Positions 12,186-23,699 of a stretch of DNA of 64,000 nucleotides are shown piece after piece. Made by a program: the position numbers and the translations under genes. Location: contig NC_087065.1 of assembly GCF_963678635.1 (NCBI RefSeq), positions 30,318,252 through 30,382,251 on the forward strand. The letters are read 5' to 3'. This stretch comes from Symsagittifera roscoffensis (lineage: Eukaryota > Xenacoelomorpha > Acoela > Convolutidae). Under the pieces are notes generated by a model. It was not told where the DNA came from. It made no database searches and worked only from the letters and a program-made list of their open reading frames with translations. Within the stretch, counting starts at the first letter, position 1, and each line of letters opens with the position of its first letter.

Positions 12186-12421
12186 ATACCATAAGAAAAA
12201 GCAACGCATCGTCAAGAACAAAGAAAAGGAAAAAGAAGAAAAGGAAAAAGAGAACGAGAAAGCAGATTCATTGTTGGGCGGGGTTGCAGGGGATTTTTGT
12301 ATAGGCAATCAAATGAACCCTGGTTTCGTATACACCAACTCAAATTCCATCAGGCAGTTAAGGACCCGGATACCAATGGCAGCAGCAGAAAATGGAAACG
12401 ACTCAACTGCCCCTAGAATAT
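12186..12421 (+). CDS. Cys-loop ligand-gated ion channel, exon of the M3-M4 cytoplasmic loop
   Basis: The acceptor is ttaag|a (AG at 12184-12185) and the strong donor is gaatat|gtaagt (12421/12422). The first base completes an AG|A arginine codon with the phase-2 end of the exon at 249-420, giving NKP-R-YHKKKQR directly after M3. A lysine/glutamate run follows (KEKEKEEKEKENEKAD), then SLLGG, NQMNPGFVYTNSNS and RIPMAAAENGNDSTAPRI. This fits the poorly conserved intracellular loop, which takes part in trafficking and conductance. It ends in phase 1, which the exon at 48790 needs. An alternative acceptor at 12151-12152 is also in phase and would add eleven mostly hydrophobic residues; the shorter start fits better because a charged segment normally follows M3. 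Loop identity rests on phase and topology, not on sequence conservation. Confidence 0.82.
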
Positions 12422-12599
12422 GTAAGTTTGCTCTAAATGCCAAGTGCTATTCATAACTGCTATTTCGTTTAATGGTTTTTCAATAAATTAAGCTTGTTTT
12501 TGTAAAGAGCTATCCAATGTTCTCTTTGATCAGACTCGGTTTTGATTTTTTTATATGTGCCTTTTCTATTAAACTCTAACAATGCTTTATAACATTTTT

Positions 12600-12700
12600 A
12601 AGACTGCTCGCATCAGGTCGAAGCTTTGGATGTTCCGAAGGACCTTTAAGTATCTGAACTATTTTCTGGCTGGAAAAAAATATAAAACTAATTTTAAAAA
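12600..12700 (+). repeat. Short dispersed repeat, copy 1
   Basis: A block resembling 'gactgctcgtatcagg..gaagc..t.gatgttccga' occurs here and again at about 37375-37460 and 38452-38530, each followed by an AT-rich run. The three copies are diverged. It may be the body of a SINE; the tRNA-like sequence at 38238 lies about 0.2 kb before the third copy, but no tRNA-like head is visible before the other two. Confidence 0.4.
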
Positions 12701-13505
12701 AATCATAAAATCATTTTTTTTGCAAACCTTCGTCCTAACAAAAAATTATGTAAAAGTGATAAATTTCTCTGAATGATTCGTCATTTGGATCACATTGCTT
12801 GCCCCAATTAAACTCGGCAGTTGTTTTGAGAGAAAAAACAAAAACGAGCACAAAAACAGTTTGATTTTCTTTGTGATTAAAACTTGATAGTACTCTACCA
12901 CCATTTTATGCACAAATTAAGTAAGTAAATAACACGTTCTTCCTTATAGTATATCTTTTGTGGCGTCTTTTTTTTTTATTTCAGGTCAGTTTTGGCAATC
13001 AAAATACAAATTACGGAGAAAAAGCAAAAGCATTGAGGTTTTCTCTAGGATAGTGATGGCGTAACGCAAAATATTTGTGGGTGGCGAACTCACAAGCACT
13101 CAAAAAACTCCCAAGTGATTTGAAATTAGCTTTTAAGTCATAATCGAATCAGATTTTAATGTTAGTTTTTTTTATTCTGGCTGTTGAGTTAGGAAAACAA
13201 ACAAAATTCAATTTGTAAATTTCCAAAACTTTTTTTAAATTTCAAACATTTTAGACCAGATAAAAAGCAGTAGGAGTTTTCAGGACCTTTCTTTGGCATA
13301 AAAATTTCCGCTTATGTTTGAGCAGACGTTTGAAACATTTGTTTTGTTTTAAATGAAACCGTTGAAAAAAACTGTTGAACTTGATGAAAAAACTATCGGT
13401 GCCAATTTTGCCGCAATTTCATGTTTTTTAAAAGAGATCCCAGCGAGAGCCGTGTTAGATAATCTGTATTTTTATGATTGGTTACTGTCAAGTTGCAACT
13501 CGTCA
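12701..13505. other. AT-rich intron sequence, nothing recognised
   Basis: Only short ORFs are present and I recognise no motif, tandem repeat or TIR in this stretch. Its base composition is like the rest of the intron. Confidence 0.5.
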
Positions 13506-13620
13506 CCCGTACCGAACTTTTTGGCCATAATCATATCTGATCATTGTAAAATCATGCAAAATTCATGTCTGTAACAGATGTGCAGCATGTCTATATTCGG
13601 CATGCACATACCTGCATCAG

Positions 13621-13835
13621 ACCTGCATCAGGTGTGCTAACTGAAGATATGCTCACACCTGCAGCATGCATGATCATGCCTGAACTGAACATGCTCACAC
13701 CTGCATGATACATGATCATACCTGAACTAAACATGCTCACACCTGCAGGATACATGATCATACCTGAACTAAACATGCTCACATCTGCAGGATACATGGC
13801 CATGCCTGAACCGAATATGCTCAAATCGGTATCTT
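13621..13835. repeat. 42-bp minisatellite, about five units
   Basis: The word atgctc recurs at 13649, 13691, 13733, 13775 and 13817, exactly 42 bases apart. Each unit reads roughly atgctcacacctgca, ggatacatgatcat, acctgaactaaac. Because 42 is a multiple of three, the - strand stays open and reads a 14-residue repeat (GVSMFSSGMIMYPA type). Nothing else suggests that this is translated. The array sits just inside the left TIR. Confidence 0.9.
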
Positions 13836-14130
13836 CAGTATTATAAGATAATTAAAGAAATGGTTAAATTGTAACAACATCATAAACTCAGCTTGATAAT
13901 GTGACACTTTACTTCAAATTTTTAGTTTTTTTTTCAAATTTTTTCTGACATCGGTGAAGTTTTTTGTTGAAAATTTACTGTAGTCGTTAGATGCATCTTT
14001 CTTTAATTGCCAGCAGGGAGTCGTTAGTAGCGGGGCGTGTGGATACTTTTCTCTGTTTCCTGTCAACATAAAAAAAATTGTTAGTCAAAACTTCATCACT
14101 TTAAATAAATGCTTAACAAATAAAGTTAGA

Positions 14131-14440
14131 CAAAAATCATGCGTTAAAAAGTAGTCGCATATTTGTTTTTAGTTTATTCAATGAGATTAATAGTATCAAC
14201 CAATCAAATCTTTTTAATTTATTCGCAAGTATTGTGGCTACTGGTTTGCGAAAATTTAAAGATTTTTATGTTCCAATCAAATTTTGCAAAAATCATGCGT
14301 TAAAAAGTAGTCGCACATTTGTTGTTAATTTATTCAATGAGATCATCAGTATCAACCAATCAAATCTTTTTAATTTATTCGCAATTTTTGCGGCTACTGG
14401 TTCGCGAAAATTGAAGGATTATTGGCCAAAAAATTTTGTG
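14131..14440. repeat. Two-copy direct repeat, period 156 bp
   Basis: The block beginning caaaaatcatgcgttaaaaa at 14131 recurs 156 bases later at about 14287, continuing through 'gtagtcgca' and 'tatcaaccaatcaaatc'. Both copies lie in the interior of the TIR element. Divergence is modest. Confidence 0.85.
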
Positions 14441-14906
14441 ACGAATTGCTTCAATTCAATGCTTTATAGTTCAAACCGGGGATTCTTAGTTTTTTCGACT
14501 ATCCCTCTCGTTGATCCCCTGAAACTAACCTGACGTCCTCTCTTTTGGGATGTAGATGCGACATAATTTTCTTCATTTGAAGATATTTGACTCGAGGAGG
14601 TAAATTTGGATAAGCTCATTTCAAAAAAAATCTGAAAAAGTGAATTTTTAACAATAAAGACCAATTAGTCAAGATACGAAGTGAATATGTCAAGTTTTCA
14701 GTCAGTCGTTATCATGTCTGCGACAGGTATGAACATGTTTCACTCAGGTCTGATCATGTAAGATCCAGGTACGACCACGTCTGTAGAAAAATACGCATGC
14801 TCACTTGTGAACAGCCCTGCATAATGGGGGAACAGTCCTGAGAATATTCTCTCCCCTGCTAAATGGATGATCAGCCGTGAAATGGCACAAAAAGTTCAGT
14901 ACGGGC

Positions 14907-15899
14907 AGCCTCTTATGCAAATTTCTTTCTTATGCCTTGCTTTTATCGCCAGAATTTAATGCTAACCAATCACTATTCATAGGCAATATCATAAATCTTC
15001 CTTTTTTGTAAGGCTGACAGTTTTGTTAGTCACGCCAACATAGAAAAAAAATTGATTTTAAAGTTTTTCGCACTTCGAGTAATTCAACAAATCGTGTAAG
15101 ACCAGTACAAAAAACAAGTCTGCTCATATATCAGAAGAGTTTAAGCCAGAGATAGCTTTCTCTTAGAGTAATTTCAGATAAGGTACACCGTCTATTCGTC
15201 ACGCTATGCTATTTTCGGCCGGATAGATTTGTGCAACTTCTTAGTCTAATACCAATCTTAATCTTACTCTTAAATTTCCTAGTGTCAATAAAGCTCGTGT
15301 GTACTGGTATTTGCGAGTTAGAATATGGAGCTAGTCCAAAAGGAGAACAATTGTGTACTAAGATTTTTTCAAATTGTTCTGGTAGCTGAAACGACAAGTA
15401 GTTTCATCACTACAAATATTTGTCAGTGTTAGTGATAGAATATGATTGGTTTGTTAGTAATTTTCTACAGGGATAATTTTATCAAAATTATAATTGAATA
15501 TAAATACTAGTTTAGAACTGGTTCCACCCATCCGGGTTTAGAGAGTTATAACTTTTTAAATTGTTTATTTTAGTGAAGGACGGTTAGAGTAGTTTTCTTT
15601 TGAGAGGTTTAAGCAGTGGCTTAGTTGAGGGAGAATAGATGTTTTTGTTGTTGTAGAGAGAAGAAGAGAAGTTGATTTAGAAGTGGGTCTCGTTTGGTCG
15701 TGGGTCGTCTTGAGTGATCGAGTGAAGATTCTAGATCGATGCAAAGATGTGCCGATTTCGTTAAGCTCAGAACGAGACTACGCGCAAGATGACGTTTGAT
15801 CTTTACGTGTGAAGTGCCAAGTGATTAGGATCGGTAGGTGAGATTAAAATTGGGTTGGTCATTGGTGTGTTTCAAAGGTTTCCTCTGCTGCGATGTTGA
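14907..15899. other. Intron sequence without clear features
   Basis: A - strand ORF of 62 codons (15209-15397) contains FGLAPYSNSQIPVHTSF and ends in LSGRK. It lies 3' of the - strand retroelement copy and could be its tail, but I cannot connect the two. The stretch 15640-15880 is slightly richer in G and C. Nothing else is recognised. Confidence 0.35.
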
Positions 15900-18800
15900 G
15901 TCCATACTTTAAGTCCTGCGAGGGTAGTGACTACGGCAACAAACCAATAGGTTTGCCATTCCAGGGTTGGAAAGTAATCGAGAATTCATCTCCTTTGCTG
16001 CTCGTTCCGTTTGCTTTTACATTGCATTTATATATCTATATGTTGTTAGTGAAGTCAGTTTTAGTTATGATCTGTTATTACTTGTTTTCGCGAAATCATT
16101 TTTNNNNNNNNNNNNNNNNNNNNNNNNNNNNNNNNNNNNNNNNNNNNNNNNNNNNNNNNNNNNNNNNNNNNNNNNNNNNNNNNNNNNNNNNNNNNNNNNN
16201 NNNNNNNNNNNNNNNNNNNNNNNNNNNNNNNNNNNNNNNNNNNNNNNNNNNNNNNNNNNNNNNNNNNNNNNNNNNNNNNNNNNNNNNNNNNNNNNNNNNN
16301 NNNTCTGTAAAATATCCGCTGTAGTCGTATGTGTATATGTTCAAGAAGACTGATGTTTCAGCAAGTTTTCGTAAGTTTTGGTCGATTGATTGTCTTTGCT
16401 TTGTATCAATTTTTGTGAGGAGTTCTTGGAATAGTTGCGTTTCTAATGTGATATTGTTAATCGGATCTAGAGTAAATACCTGGTGATTGTAAGTCTATGT
16501 TAGGATTACGAGTTATTGCGCGTTTGCTTTCGGGTGAAAACTTCTTCAATGGTGGCATTAATGTAGGGTATGGGGTAAGAAGGTAAAATTTGTCTTCGTT
16601 TGGGTTCAGCTGTATGACCATGTGGCTTTTTTAGATTCACGCGGTAACCCGAAAATGTGTGCGTCGTGACAGTGTATCTACTTTACTTTGTTTTTATAGA
16701 ATTCAGGTATTCGTTTGTATCATCTTTTATCTTCGAAAACATATAGTGGTGAGACTTTTTTAGTATATGTGCAGTACCAAAGAATGCTTCCTTCATAATC
16801 GTTGAAGTTATATTTATTGCCTGATAGTAAATAACCTGCATATCGTATTTTTAAAACTGCTAGAGCCAGTGATTAGAGTATTTGTGTACGTTCAAGTTTA
16901 CATAGAAGGCGAAGTGTTTCTAATTCAGATAGTGACATTTCTTAAAAAATACGAATCATTGTATAATTCAAATTCATTTCAAGATATATATCGTAAGGTG
17001 TAATTCATAAGTGAGATTTCTTGCATTCTGGTACTATATTAATCTTCCAGACTAAGTTTTCCGTCAAGATTTCTTATTTTGTGTAATTATGAATGTGTAA
17101 TGATGAATATGTGTAATTCATAAGTGAGATTTCTTGTATTCTGGTACTATGTTTATCTTCTGGTATGACAAAGTTTTCCACCAGGATTTCCTGTGATTTT
17201 TAAAAAATTACAGGAATATCAATTTTTTCATCTGTGCGATTTTAATATGGGTGTGCTGGGTCATGAATTAATTTTCCTGTTTTCATGTTAAAATTGTTTT
17301 CGTTTTCGACTGGGATTTCTGAGTAATGTATTTTGAAAAGTGGTTTGGGATATTTACAAGCTACTTCTGTTTCAGAGTAAACTTGAAAACGTGTTTTAGT
17401 GTGTTTTCAATACCATCGATATTGTTAGAATTTTGCTTATTAGTTATTATTTTATCAAAGTTATCGTTTTTAAAAGGGATTGTTTCAGTAAAAAAAGTTT
17501 TTTTTTCTCTCTTGCGTGAATTTTAGCTTTTGAAATGTGGTTCACGTGTCTTTAGGGAACCAAACATTGGTTGCCTGTCCGAGTGGTTGGATTGCAATAC
17601 CTTCGATAGTTTTTACAACGTAAGGGTATTCCTCGATACACTATAATATCGTTTTATAAGTATCGAAAGTCTATTTCTTGGTAGCCTTTGTTTTTTGTGT
17701 CAGCTTTAGATCTTGATGCATTATTGATTCCAATGTGTGGTTTCGATTTTTTTTTCTTTTAAATGATAAATTTAAGATCCATATGCATCGTGGTAGGGAC
17801 TTTTTGTCTAAATTAACATGGCCTTGATTTATTTCAAAATCTGCTTGATGCGCAGAATCTGGTTAGACATCAAATATTACTGAACTACGATTTGTGCCTT
17901 TTCTTTTAGTTATTTTCAATCGTTGTAATTCGTTTTTACAATCTTCAGGGTTAAGGTTTAAAAAATTTTCAATCTTCAGGGTTAAGGTTTAAAAAAGGAT
18001 TCGTGATCGAGTCTGTTTTTGTTTCCATTTGACCTTTGTGAACAGTGTACTTTTTTCTCTGAGATTTTTGCGCTGATTTTATATCCTCTTAGAGTTGTAG
18101 CTTGTGCTTTGCAATAAAGTGTTTCTAACATATTTGTTGATTATTTGTTTTGTAAATCGCATTCACATTGTATTACTTGATTATTTGCATATTTATGTTT
18201 TTTGTTGATTTCCTTCACAATCATAACGCGTTACCAGGAAATCTTGTGGTCCTGTACGAGAGAAAATTTTTTGATGAGCTGTAGGTTCTAAGAGTACAAT
18301 GGGAGAGAGGGTATTAAGAAACAAAACTATTAAAAGATACAAGTGTATGATAATCCTGAATATGGGTTGTAGAATATTATGTAGCCTAGTGTCTTTTTTG
18401 TATATCTATCGTGTTTATAGATACGTTCTGTTGTGATGCATGGAGGGGGCAAAGTTTCAGCTTTTTTATTTGATGGAGCTAGATGTAGTGGGTGATGAGC
18501 TCCTTTGTTTAGTTTTACTGTTATTTCAAATTTAAGGGTGAAAATAACTTGATTAAGAACGTTTATATATTATGTTCTTGTATGTCTTTGTGGATGTCGA
18601 GTCTATACTGTAATCGGTTTAGTGCCCAAGTGTGTAACTTGTTACTATCAACATGTTGTCCAATAGGGGAAGTGGTGCTACAAATTTATTTCAATCTGAA
18701 TGTAAGGGAATTTAACTTGTTCAAAGTTCACAATATCGATCTTCTAAAAATGTAGGAAACTTTTGGGGAAAGGTAGTAGTTAGATTTTGAACTGTTGTTG

Positions 18801-19950
18801 AAGGGGTTGATGGTAATGGTAGAGTTTCTGGCAATTTAAATGAGGTGTCTGAAGTTATATCTTATGGTTCGATACTATATTTTTTATCCGGACAAAGTTT
18901 TCTGCCAGGATTGGGAGCATACTTGTGTCATCCAATGTGGAAGACATTGTGTTGAACTGGGGGAGTTAAAAGGATTTTCACGAATTTGTTTGGAGGATGG
19001 TGTTGATTCAAAAAAATCTGAGGTATTATTTGTGTTATTTTGTTGAGAAATTGTTTGGAGTGACGAGGGTACTTCGGATTGTATTACTAAAAAGATCAAA
19101 AAGAGTTGAAGATGGTGATGAATGTATAATAAAATGAAATGAAGGTGTTTCAAAAATTCTATTTCTTCGGGGATGAGTAATTTGTCTCTCTATTGTAGAT
19201 GTTTGATATTGGTTTTGGCATGGATATCTAGTTCTAATAAGAGCTTGTTGGAGTTAAGGTTAGATGTTATATGTTGGTTCGTTTTGTAGCTCACTAACGG
19301 GTGTATGGCGAATATCTGGTATGAAAGGTTCGGATAATGATGCGTGTTTTTCTTCAAATGTATAGGGTTTTTCTTAAAATGAAATGCGTGTAGATGACTG
19401 AGGTTGACTTGTTTGACTAAATGTTGGTGTTGTTGGGGTGTCTTGGGATGTAGTGGTTGATGGGGAGTGTTTATTGGGGTGTTGACTAGCAATCTGAAGT
19501 GGATATGTTTTGAAGTGTTTTTTTTCTACTTAACTCAATCTATGTTTTAAGTATTCTTCTTCCATACAACTGATTAGGAAGGTTGACGCTAATGCAAAAG
19601 TGATTATTGCCTTTTTTGCATCTGCAAATTGTTAAAATTAGTGAATCTAGAAAAAAAGAAAAGTTACAAAAAGAAGAAAGATGTCTTTCTAATTAAATAA
19701 TTGTCGTAGCATTTAAAACGTTGTTGAAATCTCCTGAAGTTGTGGTGGATTTTGATTAGGAATAAGAAAATTAAGAATATACTGCAAAAAGTTATGAAAA
19801 GAAGGAGTGCTATTTCTAGAGTATGGATGATAAAAAATACAAAGTTGTAGGATTGTCTTAGAAAATGAAATGAAAGTTGAAAAGACTGTTTTAAAGTAAT
19901 AGACTGGTTTCGAAAGAAAACTTTGAAAAGTCACCGTCACCAAAGAGGAA
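15900..19950 (-). mobile_element. Retroelement third-ORF region, inverted copy
   Basis: On the - strand this repeats, in order, the blocks found on the + strand at 6360-9860: a hydrophobic Phe-rich segment (19943-19713), CLPHWMTQ (about 18990-18930), PDSAHQADFEINQGH (about 17860-17820), PLRCKN (about 17615), ACKYPKPLF (about 17355), NPNEDKFYLLTPYP (about 16600-16560) and NLRKLAETS, DYSGYF (about 16390-16305). The copy is decayed and interrupted by the assembly gap. Residues differ from the + copy at many places, so the two are old relatives and not a recent inverted duplication. The family is not recognised; env-like is a possibility from context only. Confidence 0.6.
16104..16303. other. Assembly gap of 200 N
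   Basis: Exactly 200 undetermined bases, a conventional gap length, so the true size may differ. It falls inside the inverted retroelement copy. Confidence 1.
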
Positions 19951-20577
19951 AGTAGGAAGAAAAATGTTCGCGGTTCTGAAGCCAGAACGGGTTCAAGGAA
20001 AGAAAAATCTTTAAAGTTTTAATCTCTTAAACTCGTTGATTTGATTTGTTTGTTTATTGTGAAATGAATTCATACGTTGTATAAATTTTTCTTGAGGGGA
20101 AAAAGAAAGAGTGTTGTTGACCACCTAGTGTTTGAGGACTTAAGGTTGAATTGAAGTATGAAGTGTCCTATGTTAACGATCATGTTGACGATCAACCGAT
20201 CACTATGAATTAGAGACCTGTCAATCATGTCTATCAAGTTTAACAGCTTTGCAGTGCTAAAGCAAAAACCCACTCCTCGTGAACTTTTAAAAGACTATAG
20301 TTGCTTAATATTCACTGTTCTATAATTAATTATCATATTTACTATTAATTGAACCATCTTATTAGTTCAAATTTCAGATAAGATTTAGGGAATACCACAA
20401 CGGCTTTCCTAGGATCCAGTTAACTCATTATCTTTTGAAATCAGAATTTTAATAAGCAAATCTATCGCTTACCTTTTTAAAACGATCCTCTTGTTACCTC
20501 ATAATGCAATCCTGTATTAAAAGCTTGGTCTAACTAATCAGAATCATGAAGATTCGACCTAGAAACTGAAATCAGTC
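19930..20577 (+). repeat. Direct repeat (LTR or 3'-end candidate), copy 1
   Basis: About 640 bases match 23050-23690 (and 30084-30690 in the duplicated block) from the codons around FAVLKPE through 'gttgttgaccacctagtgtttgag', 'gacctgtcaatcatgtctatc' and 'tttagggaataccacaa' to 'cttggtctaactaatcag'. In all copies a + frame ends as FAVLKPE.VQG-K--L-stop near the start. The copies flank a gypsy pol remnant, so they could be LTRs into which the ORF runs, or 3' ends of two elements. No TG...CA ends or primer-binding site were found. Confidence 0.6.
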
Positions 20578-20599
20578 ATTTGGTTATGCAGTCCCTTTT

Positions 20600-20780
20600 T
20601 CTTATGCAGCAGTCAAGTATATGAAAAAAACTAGAGCACTCAATGCGTTTTAGGCACTTTTTGAAAATGTTGAAAAATCGCGTTTTTTAGGCGCGCGCTC
20701 CCCTTCAAAATTAAATTAGGGTCAATAAGCCAAAAATGCATGTCTTAAACAGATAAACCCAAGTCTCAACACATACATTC
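20600..20780 (+). mobile_element. Decayed hAT-like MITE fragment
   Basis: The segment 'gagcactcaatgcgttttaggcac', 'ggcgcgcgctcccctt', 'gccaaaaatgcatgtctta' matches the interior of the hAT-like MITE copies at 49802 and 54831, without their ends. A related fragment sits in every unit of the 1.28-kb array, and this one recurs in the second block at about 27633-27813. Confidence 0.6.
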
Positions 20781-21299
20781 AAAAAAAATAACTATCAAAA
20801 CCTCTCCGAGTAGGATCTAACCAACCAGAGAAGGCAAATTTTTATTCAGCCAGAAATATACAAAAAAAACTGTCGTCAACTTTACACCTGAATCACATCA
20901 GCTCAAATCTCCAAATACCGAATAATTCAAAATGTTTGATCTTTTACAGGAATCATATGAGTAAATTTGACCTACCTTCAATGAAACAGTAGGAAATTCC
21001 AATCAATGAGAAAAACAGGGCTGAAACGAGACGAACAGTAGAAACAATAACTACAAGCAGGAAACGGAAACGGATCCGGCAAGTCAACAGAAGCAAGACG
21101 AATTATGCTAGAATACTTGCGAACCTCAGAGTAAACAAAGTGAAGAAGTCAGTGAGGGTCAATATGATCGCAAGCCAGGTCGGGGAAAAGAGGACACCAG
21201 AAGCTCCAGTAATATCAGACAAAATTTCCTTCACAACAGGCCATCAAAACACACTTGACGCGGACCTACTGGGGGAACTGACCATTAAGAAGATATATC

Positions 21300-23130
21300 C
21301 TAGCAAAGGATAGGGAAGGACTTCTAAGACTGGGCAGCTACATAGCCAACTTTTGGAACGATGTTTCAGTGATAAACGGTTATATCGTCACCGACAACAG
21401 TGTGGCGATTCCTACTTGTCTGAGGAAAGCTGTTGTGGCCCGACTGCACAGAACACATCTAGGTTAGGAAGCCATGGTGGATGCCGCACAATATCTTTGG
21501 TCGCCAAAGATGCACAGAGGAATCATAGACCTATATCAGTCTTGCAGATCATGCTCCGCGTATGGTAAGAACTTTTAAACATTCCAAAACATTCTTTTTT
21601 CAGAACCTCTGCCAGAACTATCCGGACCAAATGAAGAGCTCCAAATGGATTTTGCTGGTCCCAAGTTTGATTCAAAGGCGAGAAAGATATTTATTCTAGT
21701 TGCAATTGATCGTCTTTCGAAATATCGATCTGCTATGACTACCAGAAATTCAGTGAGTGCAAAAAAACTAAAATTTTTTAACAACTTTACACATCAACAT
21801 AACATATCGGAAAATTTAAGAAAAGACCAATATTCTTGGTTTAAAAATGCAGAATTTTGCAAATCTAAGGGAATAAACCAAGTATTCTGCTCAGTAGGAG
21901 ACCATCGCGGTTGCAGATTGGTGGAAAGGTGTGTTTAGACTATTAAAAGCAATTTAGGTACTATGCAATTGGACCCAAATTTTAAGGATACACAGTCAGC
22001 AGTCAAATCGATATTAGAAGATTTTCGTATTACCCGTCATAGTATTCTAAAGAAGTCACCAATTGAATTTCATTATGGCAGGAAACCAAATACTGAGTGG
22101 TCTAACTTTAGGGATAAACTAATCTAATCTTTAAATCCATACACCGAAAGCTCGAGAGATCCATGCTGAAGCCAGAGGAAATGCGAGAATCAGCCGAGTC
22201 ATGGACCAGACTGAAGGTGGTCAAGAAGGGAATGGTAAGCAGAGACGTTTCACAAAAACTGAAAAAGTCAGCGGAAGAGACAGATAGTATCAGGGCTCTA
22301 GAGAATCTGGCAGAGGCATTAACTGACTGGAAATTGCACAAAAGGCACCTCACACATAATGAGGGATCAGATGCGCTCAGGAAACTACAGACAGGAACCC
22401 ACTTTTCGCAGCAAGTATCAGAAATGATCTCAACCAAGGGACACTAAGATTCAGAGTGGAACAGGAGACGCCAGTACAGAGGACAAAAACAAGTAACCTT
22501 CAATTTGATCTTTTACATTATCCGGAAAAGTGGTTGTATATCGGAAGAACAAACAGCAAACGAGTTTCCGAAATCATCAGTCCCAAATAAAGCAAAGGAG
22601 CTGCAGGGAACGAGCCAGAAGATAGCGAAAAACTGCCCGATATCTTCAGTACCGATGGAAAGGAAATTGCAAGATATGAACCAAAGCAATACAAAAACAT
22701 GCCCGATGTCGACGGTCCGAGTAGCAGAGAAGTCGAAAACTTCACCAAATAAGGAAGCAGAGACAGAAGCAACAAGCTTGGGAACTACTTCAGTGGGAGC
22801 GGAACAGAAGTCGGAGGTAGTCAAAACCTCAGATCATTCGAGACAGGAGAAGAGAAGAGAGAAAAGAAGCGGAGACGGAGACAAAGACTCGCAAGAATCA
22901 AGCAGTTCGAACTGGTCGTCGGGCAGAAGCAAGCACTCTGACCGCACTTTAACATTGTTGAGAATGTAGAAGATAAATCAGTCCAGGAGAAATTTCATAC
23001 TATACCATTTCAACCGGGAGATATTCCGTCATCGTCTGTAAACAAGCCGTCACCTTCGCCAAGGAGGAAACTAGGAAGAACAATATTCGCGGTTCTGAAG
23101 CCAGAAGAAGTTCAAGGAAATAAAACTCTT
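21300..23130 (+). pseudogene. Ty3/gypsy integrase, second family, copy 1
   Basis: The + strand reads REGLLRLGSYIANFWNDVSV, then a zinc-binding domain with H-x3-H (ARLHRTHLG) and C-x2-C (SCRSCSAYG). After in-frame stops come LQMDFAGPKFD, FILVAIDRLSKYRSA (21640-21735) and VGDHRGCRLVERCV (about 21893-21938): the D...D...E integrase core with the third acid in LVER. Further text (SILEDFRITRHSILKKSPIEF, about 22008-22068) fits the C-terminal side. From 22160 the frame shifts repeatedly; LHYPEKWLYIGRTNSKRVS (about 22514-22570) and a serine/lysine-rich tail follow, ending near 23130. At least two in-frame stops and several shifts make it non-functional. RT and RNase H are absent. Confidence 0.88.
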
Positions 23131-23695
23131 TAAAGTTTCAATCTCTTAAACTCGTTGATTTGATTTGTTTTTTGTGAAATGAATTCATACGTTGAGTGAA
23201 AATTTTTCTAGAGGGGGAATTGGTAGAGTGTTGTTGACCACCTAGTGTTTGAGGTTTTAAGGATGATTTGAAGTATGAAGTGTCCTATGTTAACGATCAT
23301 GTTAACGATCATCCGATCACTATGAATTAGAGACCTGTCAATCATGTCTATCAAGTTTAACAGCTTTGCGGTGCAAAAGCAAAAACTCACTCTTCGTGAA
23401 CTATTGAAAGATTATACTTGCTTACCATTCATTCTTCTATATTTACTTATCAACTTTACTATTAATTCAATCGTACTATTAGTTCAGTTTTCAGATGAGG
23501 TTTAGGGAATACCACAATGGCTTTTCTAGGATCCTGTTAACTCATTATTTTTTGAAATCAGAATATTAAGGTTCAAAATCATCGCTTATTTTTTCTAAAA
23601 CGATCCTCGTGTTAACTCATAATCCTCTTCTGTATCAATATCTTGGTCTAACTAATCAGCATAACGAAGATTTGACCCAGCAACTGAAACCAAAC
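23050..23695 (+). repeat. Direct repeat (LTR or 3'-end candidate), copy 2
   Basis: Diverged copy of 19930-20577, starting with the end of the integrase-linked ORF (FAVLKPEEVQGNKTL, stop at about 23133) and ending near ctaactaatcagcataacg. It lies on the 3' side of the pol remnant. Its counterpart in the second 7-kb block lacks 38 bases, between actcactc and attcttct. Confidence 0.6.
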
Positions 23696-23699
23696 ATTT

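Larger units (their letters stand above)
13506..14906. mobile_element. TIR element of about 1.4 kb, non-autonomous
   Basis: The left end (cccgtaccgaactttttg, 13506-13523) and the reverse complement of the right end (cccgtactgaactttttg, ending at 14906) match in 17 of 18 bases, and similarity continues through ctgatcat further in. The interior has no transposase ORF but holds a 42-bp minisatellite (13621-13835) and a 156-bp direct duplication. CA flanks the left end and CA follows the right end, too short to prove a target duplication. The superfamily is unknown. Confidence 0.65.

Noticed and set aside
13591-13824. 77-codon - ORF with a 14-residue repeat
   Set aside because: A direct consequence of the 42-bp minisatellite period; no support for translation.
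21567-21605. A 39-base GT-AG intron (gtaagaact...ttttttcag) within the gypsy integrase
   Set aside because: It is a multiple of three and the frame through it reads plausible linker text (GKNF-stop-TFQNILFSEPLPEL) that fits the normal protein between the zinc finger and the core. A nonsense mutation explains the stop better.
22108-22824. - strand ORFs of 85-109 codons in the gypsy remnant (also at 29142-29858)
   Set aside because: They are shadows of the + strand integrase tail and recur only because the block is duplicated.
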